A stretch of DNA of 11,986 bases from positions 1 through 11,986 of the forward strand of contig CAJUKV010000072.1 in NCBI GenBank assembly GCA_910587305.1, read 5' to 3'. Shown here in pieces: positions 7,569-11,986 of this stretch (position 1 is the first letter of the stretch; every line of letters starts with the position of its first letter). The notes beneath the pieces were generated by a model. That model ran no database searches. It saw only the letters and a list, made by a program, of their open reading frames with translations, and was not told the DNA's origin. The DNA comes from an uncultured Lachnospiraceae bacterium. GTDB lineage: Bacteria > Bacillota > Clostridia > Lachnospirales > Lachnospiraceae. The translations under genes and the position numbers were made by a program.

Positions 7569-7594
7569 AATTGTATCAGTTAACACGGACAATT
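7569..7594. promoter_or_regulatory. 26-bp palindrome, candidate operator
   Basis: AATTGT (7569-7574), four bases, GTTAAC (7579-7584), four bases, ACAATT (7589-7594) form a symmetric dyad centred on GTTAAC. It sits between the DUF3048 stop and the small gene at 7624. A weak -35/-10 pair (TTGTAT 7571-7576, TTATAG 7593-7598, 16-base spacing) overlaps it. It looks like a repressor half-site arrangement, but I cannot assign a regulator. It could also be a chance dyad in AT-rich DNA. Confidence 0.4.
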
Positions 7595-7623
7595 ATAGGG
7601 GCGATGGGAGGATGGTACAGGAT

Positions 7624-7793
7624 ATGACAGAAAAGGAGCTCATTGCGGTAACGATTGACAATAATATGAATTTGCAGCGTATCAAAAAAGCAAACGGGGC
7701 GATATGCAGAACAAAGAGCTTGGCTATCAGCTTAGGGGGGTGGTTGCCAAATTATCAAGTTTTGGAGTCAATATTGAAGATTTAACTCTTTAA
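7624..7793 (+). pseudogene. Small unrecognised gene, apparently frameshifted
   Basis: Reading from ATG 7624 gives MTEKELIAVTIDNNMNLQRI, then the frame runs through an unlikely tail to a TAA. A -1 shift (one extra base) near the A6 tract at 7684-7689 or the GGGG at 7696-7699 joins it to a protein-like C-terminus, NKELGYQLRGVVAKLSSFG followed by VNIEDLTL, with a stop at 7791-7793. The joined product would be about 56 residues, charged, soluble and without a signal or membrane segment. GGGAGG at 7606-7611 is the ribosome binding site; an in-frame ATG at 7612 is too close to it. It sits after the DUF3048 gene and before a terminator. I do not recognise a family. It may be a decayed gene, a sequencing error in a homopolymer, or a slippage-dependent gene. 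Confidence 0.55.
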
Positions 7794-7894
7794 AAGCGGA
7801 AGCTGCTGTTTACCGGACAGCCGGAAACATGGATCGGAGCGGACGGCTGACCAATTTGTAAAAAGTAATAAGCAGAAATAAAAACAGAATTAAG

Positions 7895-7927
7895 AAAAGA
7901 CCGGTAGTTTACAACTATCGGTCTTTT
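7895..7927. terminator. Bidirectional intrinsic terminator
   Basis: AAAAGACCGGTAGTT (7895-7909) pairs over 15 bp with AACTATCGGTCTTTT (7913-7927), with one G-T wobble and a 3-base loop. A-rich and T-rich arms at both ends make it a terminator in either direction. It ends the hydrolase-DUF3048-small gene region. Confidence 0.9.
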
Positions 7928-7936
7928 GTGTATAAT
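7908..7936 (+). promoter_or_regulatory. Sigma-A type promoter for the glmS leader, inside the terminator
   Basis: TTTACA (7908-7913) lies in the loop region of the preceding terminator, and a consensus TATAAT (7931-7936) follows after exactly 17 bases. The predicted start is near 7943. The transcript would run through a structured leader and the glmS ribozyme into glmS. Confidence 0.82.
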
Positions 7937-7942
7937 AGCATT

Positions 7943-8114
7943 CGTGAGTTGTGTTCCGACGGCAGTTTATCCCTGACCCGGATAATCCGGAACCTCAATT
8001 TTGCGGTTTTGCGCAAGATTTCGTTGTTGAGCTCCTAAGAGGTTCTTCAGACTCGGAACATATTCATCCGGACTTTGATAACTACATACGAACGATGAAA
8101 TTGTCATTGTTTTC
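7943..8114 (+). ncRNA. Candidate structured leader or small RNA upstream of the glmS ribozyme
   Basis: This segment lies between the promoter start and the ribozyme cleavage site. An 8-bp perfect closing stem (TGTTCCGA 7952-7959 with TCGGAACA 8053-8060) encloses a 7-bp stem GAACCTC/GAGGTTC (7990-7996/8039-8045), a TTGCG/CGCAA hairpin (8001-8005/8012-8016) and a CCGGA/TCCGG hairpin (7978-7982/7986-7990). A 7-bp AT-rich hairpin (8092-8098/8104-8110) followed by TTTCCTC resembles a weak terminator. It could be a separate small RNA, an attenuator, or just the disposable 5' fragment released by ribozyme cleavage. I recognise no riboswitch or 6S/SRP signature. Confidence 0.45.
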
Positions 8115-8121
8115 CTCATTT

Positions 8122-8404
8122 AGCGCCATGGCCTTTTAAAAAGCGGCAGATATACTGACAAGCGCTGAGATTTTTCAATCCCCGTCCGACATATGCTGCG
8201 TAATCGGACAACATGCGCCGGACAGCAGGGAAAATCTAATCGTCCATCAGTATAGCAGAAAGGAAAGACAAAAGCCGCGAGGAAGGTTGACGAGGTAAAG
8301 AGTTATCGAAAATTCGGCGGATGCTCTTTCGTACCGCCTGCGGTGCGTGATATACCGGCAAATATGCGGGTAACTGCAAAACAAATACGGTATAGCGCAG
8401 GCAG
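8122..8404 (+). ncRNA. glmS self-cleaving ribozyme (GlcN6P-responsive)
   Basis: This RNA cleaves itself when bound to glucosamine-6-phosphate, the GlmS product, which destabilises glmS mRNA. The cleavage site is A8122|G8123, followed by GCGCC. P1 is GCCTTTT (8131-8137) with GGAAGGT (8281-8287), continued by GCGGC/GCCGC (8143-8147/8274-8278). The diagnostic TGACGAGG follows (8288-8295), then AAAGAG/CTCTTT (8297-8302/8324-8329) flanking the conserved TTATCGAA and TTCGGCGGATGC core, a small ACCG/CGGT hairpin (8333-8344), and P4 TATACCG/CGGTATA (8351-8357/8388-8394) with a GTAA-capped inner hairpin (8365-8378). Bases 8148-8273 are a long insertion in P1 with nested helices. The 3' boundary is approximate. 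Confidence 0.92.
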
Positions 8405-8571
8405 CTATGAAAAGTTTTTTAATCCGGCAAAAGGCTAAGCAGGAAAGCTGCGGTTTGCAGGATGAAATCTTTTTACGGACAAAGCAAATAACAATCAGAA
8501 TTGGTAAGCTCCAAGCGCGCGGGCGCAGACGGAGCATATAATAAATTTATAGAAAAAATGAGGAAAACAAA
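8405..8571 (+). other. glmS 5' leader between ribozyme and start codon
   Basis: This holds no gene. It contains a GCAGCT/AGCTGC pair (8401-8406/8446-8451) and a hairpin GCTCC-GCGC/GCGC-GGAGC from about 8509 to 8535 just before the AT-rich run leading to the ribosome binding site TGAGGA (8559-8564). This spacer remains attached to glmS after ribozyme cleavage. Confidence 0.5.
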
Positions 8572-10389
8572 ATGTGTGGAATAATTGGATATACGGGAAA
8601 AGGCAATGCAGGGATGATTATGCTGGATGCATTGGAGCTTTTGGAATACAGAGGATATGACAGTGCGGGAATCGCTCTTTTAGACGCCGGAAAGACGCGG
8701 ATTGTAAAACAGGCCGGAAGGGTGAAGGATTTGCGAAAGCTCTGTGAGAAGCAAAAGCCGGTGGGGCAGTGCGGAATCGGGCATACCAGATGGGCCACCC
8801 ACGGGGGCGTGTCCGACGAGAATGCCCATCCCCACAAGTTCGGCAAGATTACCCTGATACACAATGGCATCATTGAAAATTATAAGGAACTGACGGAAAA
8901 GTACGGGTTGGAGGGACAGCTGAAATCCGAGACGGACAGCGAAGTGGTGGCGGCCGTACTGGAACACTTTTATACGGGAGATCCCTATTCGGCGATACGC
9001 AAGACAGTGCTTAAGCTGAAAGGAACCTTTGCGCTGGCAATTCTGTTTGAAGACCAGCCGGATAAAATATTCGCAGTACGCAATGTGAGCCCTATTGTAG
9101 CGGCGGTTACGGAAAAGGGGGCTATGCTCTCGTCGGATGTGGCGGCAATCGTGCCTTTTACCACGGATTATTTTGTGGTGCCCGAATTTCATGTAATCTG
9201 CCTTTCACCGGAAGGAATTGACATGTTCGACTTATCCGGAGATAAGGCGGAAATCGAATGGCTTAAGGTGGACTGGGATGTGAGCCGCAGCGGCAAGGGC
9301 GGCTATCCTTTTTACATGGAAAAGGAGATTATGGAACAGCCCCAGGTGATAGAAGAAACCATACTTCCCAGAATTAAGGACGGAAAACCTGACTTTTCGG
9401 AGGAAGGGATACCCGATAAGGTGCTGGCGGACTGTAAACGCATCTGCGTGATCGCCTGCGGGACGGCCATGCACGCAGGCTTGGTCGGGAAAAGCCTGAT
9501 TCAGGCAATGATTGGCATTCACGTGGATGTTGTGATGGCGTCGGAATTTATGTATAATGATCCGGTGGTGAACAAAGATACCCTTGTGATTGCCATTTCC
9601 CAGTCGGGAGAAACCATCGATACCTTAGAAGCGCTCAAGTTTGCCAGAAAATGCGGCTCCCCCAGCATTTCCGTTGTGAATGTGAAGGGGGCGTCCATTG
9701 CGCGGGCCAGCGAGTACGTGATTTACACCAATGCGGGGCCGGAGATTGCGGTGGCAAGCACAAAGGCATACACCACCCAGCTTGCGGTTTTGTACCTGAT
9801 CACGGCAAGAATGGCTATGGCAAGAGGACTGTGGGAGGAAGAGCGGCTTTTGGGCTATATAAATGAGCTTAAGCGTGTGCCCAGCGTGATGGCAAAAGTT
9901 CTGGAAACAAAAGAAGAAATCCACCGCCTGGCAGGTGTGATTTTGAACGCCCGGGATGTATTTATGATTGGACGGGGACTGGATTACTCCATTTTGCTGG
10001 AAGGGTCCCTTAAATTAAAAGAGGTTTCTTACATTCACTCGGAGGCCTATGCTTCCGGCGAGCTAAAGCATGGAACCATTGCGCTGATTACGGAGGATAC
10101 TCCCGTAGTAGCGGTGGTAACCCAGGATAAATTAAAGAGCAAGGAACTTTCCAATATCCGCGAAGTTCAGTCAAGAGGGGCAAGGGTAGTGCTTTTGATC
10201 AAAGAAAATGAGACCCTGGACGAGGGCCAGCAGTGGAGCTGCGTCTACAGACTGCCGAAAATGGAAGACCCTTTTATGGTTATGCCGACTTCCATTGTGC
10301 TGCAGCTGATTGCTTACTTTGTATCCCTCGATAAGGGACTGGACGTGGATAAGCCAAGAAACCTGGCGAAAGTGGTAACTGTGGAGTAA
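8572..10389 (+). CDS. glmS: Glutamine-fructose-6-phosphate aminotransferase (isomerizing)
   Basis: GlmS converts fructose-6-phosphate and glutamine to glucosamine-6-phosphate and glutamate, the first committed step to UDP-GlcNAc for peptidoglycan. The 605-residue product is of normal length. The N-terminal glutamine amidotransferase domain (about 1-215) has the nucleophile Cys2 in MCGIIGYTG, plus GIGHTRWATHG (68-78), NGIIENY (98-104) and SETDSEV (119-125). The isomerase half has two SIS domains (about 285-415 and 455-590) with CGTAMHAG, AISQSGETIDT (341-351) and VASTKAYTTQ (394-403), ending PRNLAKVVTVE. GAGG lies 8 bases upstream of the ATG. It is regulated by the glmS ribozyme in its leader and by the promoter at 7908-7936, about 630 bases upstream. 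Confidence 0.98.
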   Translation: MCGIIGYTGKGNAGMIMLDALELLEYRGYDSAGIALLDAGKTRIVKQAGRVKDLRKLCEKQKPVGQCGIGHTRWATHGGVSDENAHPHKFGKITLIHNGIIENYKELTEKYGLEGQLKSETDSEVVAAVLEHFYTGDPYSAIRKTVLKLKGTFALAILFEDQPDKIFAVRNVSPIVAAVTEKGAMLSSDVAAIVPFTTDYFVVPEFHVICLSPEGIDMFDLSGDKAEIEWLKVDWDVSRSGKGGYPFYMEKEIMEQPQVIEETILPRIKDGKPDFSEEGIPDKVLADCKRICVIACGTAMHAGLVGKSLIQAMIGIHVDVVMASEFMYNDPVVNKDTLVIAISQSGETIDTLEALKFARKCGSPSISVVNVKGASIARASEYVIYTNAGPEIAVASTKAYTTQLAVLYLITARMAMARGLWEEERLLGYINELKRVPSVMAKVLETKEEIHRLAGVILNARDVFMIGRGLDYSILLEGSLKLKEVSYIHSEAYASGELKHGTIALITEDTPVVAVVTQDKLKSKELSNIREVQSRGARVVLLIKENETLDEGQQWSCVYRLPKMEDPFMVMPTSIVLQLIAYFVSLDKGLDVDKPRNLAKVVTVE

Positions 10390-10464
10390 AGAAGCCGCTA
10401 AAGCTGCGCACAGACTCCGCAAGTCAGTTTATTGTAATAAAAAGATAAGGGAAACAATGACAAG

Positions 10465-11986
10465 ATGAAGAAAGAAAATTTCATTCAAGTTACGGTAAAT
10501 CAGGCAGGATTTGAGTATGATATCCATTCTCTGGTGAAAGCATTCTATCCTGCAGATGAAGTGAAGGTAGTAGTAGGAGAGGAAGAAGATTCGGATGCAG
10601 AGGAAACTTTGCACATTGATTTATCAAAGGAAGCTGTTTCGCTTACCCTTGTTAATGGGGGTAATGGAACGGCTTCTTTTGGTGGCCGGAGGGCAAAGCT
10701 GCCTGTGGGCATAGAGCGCCCGGAGATAAAAAACCGTTTAAAGAAGCTGATATATGAGGCTCTTTCAAAGCATACGGGGAAGAAGCTTCCCTGGGGAACG
10801 CTTACAGGGATTCGCCCAACGAAAATTCCTATGTCCATGTTGGAGGAAGGCAGGAGCGATGAGGATATCTTAAAGTATATGAGAGATACCTATTTAATCA
10901 GCGATGAAAAAGGGGAACTGTCTTTACAGATTGCGAAAAGAGAAAAGGCCCTGCTTGATGTCCTCCACTGTGAGAATGGATATAGTCTGTATATCGGGAT
11001 TCCTTTTTGTCCTACAACCTGTCTATACTGTTCCTTCACCTCTTTTCCAATCGTATCATGGAAAAAGAAAATTGGCTTATATCTGGACGCGCTGGAAAAG
11101 GAAATTGATTTTGTGGCGGAAAGCCATAAGGATAAGGTACTGGATACCATTTATATTGGCGGCGGAACCCCAACCACTTTAGAGCCGGAGGAACTTGCAA
11201 GACTCCTTTCCAAAATAAAAAACAGCTTCGACCTTTCAGAGTTGAAAGAATTTACGGTAGAGGCAGGACGTGCCGACAGCATTACGCCGGAAAAGCTTAA
11301 GGTGCTGAAAGAGTACGGCGTGAACAGAATTTCCGTAAATCCACAGACTATGAAACAGGAAACCTTGGATTTAATCGGAAGAAAACATACGGTTTTGCAG
11401 GTGAAGGAAGCTTTTGCTATGGCGAGGGAAGCGGGCTTTACCAACATCAATATGGATTTGATACTGGGACTGCCGGGAGAATCCATAGAAGATGTGCAGG
11501 AAACCATGACGGAAATCGAAAAGCTCAATCCGGATAGCCTTACGGTGCATTCCCTGGCCATTAAGCGGGCGTCCAGGCTGAGCCAATGGGTGGTGGAAAA
11601 TGGAATATCCTCCCTGAAAAATACGGATGAAACCATGCATATTATGGCGGAAGGAGCAAAGAGAATGGGAATGGCGCCCTATTATCTGTACCGACAGAAA
11701 AATATGTCCGGTAATTTTGAGAATGTGGGATATGCCAGGGAAGGAAAAGGGGAAAAGGCTGAAAGAACCTTCCGGGGGATAAAGGATAGTGGTAATGCAG
11801 GTACATGGTATGACATGCAGGAGCATAGATTTGGGATTTATAATATTTTGATTATGGAGGAGAAACAGACCATAGTTGCCTGCGGAGCCGGCAGCATATC
11901 AAAGAGGGTATACCCTGATGGACGTATCGAAAGATGCGAAAATGTCAAGGATGTAGCGTCTTTCATAGAAAGAATTGACGAAATGA
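10465..11986 (+). CDS. hemZ: Radical SAM coproporphyrinogen dehydrogenase HemZ (3' partial)
   Basis: HemZ is a HemN-related radical SAM protein, proposed to catalyse oxygen-independent oxidative decarboxylation of coproporphyrinogen III. Translation from ATG 10465 is open for 507 residues to the window edge with no stop, so the last codons are missing. The N-terminal 170 residues form the HemZ-specific region, including WGTLTGIRPTKI. The 4Fe-4S motif is CPTTCLYC with C182, C186 and C189, followed by the TIYIGGGTPT and LGLPGES segments of the HemN family and PYYLYRQKNMSGNFENVGYA. The stretch between GYA and GIYNILIMEEK is about 32 residues, longer than the handful expected. The start is preceded by AAGGG 13 bases away, and an ATG ACA AGA TGA mini-frame (10457-10468) overlaps it. 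It lies 75 bases after glmS. Confidence 0.94.
   Translation, partial: MKKENFIQVTVNQAGFEYDIHSLVKAFYPADEVKVVVGEEEDSDAEETLHIDLSKEAVSLTLVNGGNGTASFGGRRAKLPVGIERPEIKNRLKKLIYEALSKHTGKKLPWGTLTGIRPTKIPMSMLEEGRSDEDILKYMRDTYLISDEKGELSLQIAKREKALLDVLHCENGYSLYIGIPFCPTTCLYCSFTSFPIVSWKKKIGLYLDALEKEIDFVAESHKDKVLDTIYIGGGTPTTLEPEELARLLSKIKNSFDLSELKEFTVEAGRADSITPEKLKVLKEYGVNRISVNPQTMKQETLDLIGRKHTVLQVKEAFAMAREAGFTNINMDLILGLPGESIEDVQETMTEIEKLNPDSLTVHSLAIKRASRLSQWVVENGISSLKNTDETMHIMAEGAKRMGMAPYYLYRQKNMSGNFENVGYAREGKGEKAERTFRGIKDSGNAGTWYDMQEHRFGIYNILIMEEKQTIVACGAGSISKRVYPDGRIERCENVKDVASFIERIDEM

Noticed and set aside
7951..8139. Short + strand open frame (62 codons) upstream of the ribozyme
   Set aside because: It overlaps the folded leader and the ribozyme cleavage site, has no convincing ATG-plus-ribosome-binding-site pairing, and no recognisable protein features.
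8215..8223. GCGCCGGAC as the glmS ribozyme cleavage site
   Set aside because: No strand complementary to GGAAGGT follows it, while A8122|GCGCC is followed by GCCTTTT and GCGGC, which pair with the P1 3' strand.
8537..8542. TATAAT close to the glmS start
   Set aside because: No -35-like box lies 16-18 bases upstream, where the sequence is a GC-rich hairpin. It would also bypass the ribozyme.
1..11986. CRISPR arrays, tRNA or rRNA genes, insertion-sequence transposases
   Set aside because: I looked for regularly spaced repeats, tRNA-like folds and conserved rRNA or transposase motifs and saw none.

Overview
The window looks like chromosomal core sequence from a low-to-mid GC Firmicute, most likely a Lachnospiraceae member (Clostridia, cluster XIVa). 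The basis is strong AGGAGG-type ribosome binding sites, a HrcA/CIRCE-controlled groESL operon with a GGM-tailed GroEL, a bifunctional Rel/Spo protein followed by a metallo-beta-lactamase-fold hydrolase, a DUF3048 lipoprotein, a glmS ribozyme in front of glmS, and hemZ. The genus cannot be named from sequence alone. All recognised genes are on the + strand.

Layout. Bases 1-177 hold GC-rich hairpins and one copy of a dispersed 117-bp repeat; 178-338 is AT-rich. A sigma-A type promoter (339-367) and a perfect CIRCE element (380-406) control groES (515-799) and groEL (860-2485), which end at a strong terminator (2549-2582). Bases 2602-2910 carry no convincing gene but a dense array of RNA-like hairpins, including a module present twice with compensatory base changes. 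A consensus promoter (2921-2949) then drives rsh/relA (3086-5410). A second, inverted copy of the 117-bp repeat starts at the rsh stop codon (5409-5525), followed by a short hairpin-rich spacer and the hydrolase gene (5679-6308). The DUF3048 lipoprotein gene (6363-7532) follows, then a 26-bp palindrome and a small unrecognised gene that appears frameshifted (7624-7793), then a terminator (7895-7927).

A promoter embedded in that terminator (7908-7936) reads into about 630 bases of structured leader. This comprises a folded segment (7952-8060), a weak terminator-like hairpin (8092-8114) and a glmS self-cleaving ribozyme (8122-about 8404) whose P1 helix carries an unusually long, internally structured insertion. 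glmS (8572-10389) follows, then hemZ (10465 to the window end, 3' incomplete), which appears to carry an in-frame insertion in its C-terminal part.

Functionally the window joins protein folding under heat stress (GroES/GroEL), the stringent response (Rel), feedback-regulated amino-sugar synthesis for the cell wall (GlmS plus ribozyme) and anaerobic tetrapyrrole chemistry (HemZ). The genes are core. The less usual content lies in the intergenic structured RNA and repeats, and in the HemZ insertion.
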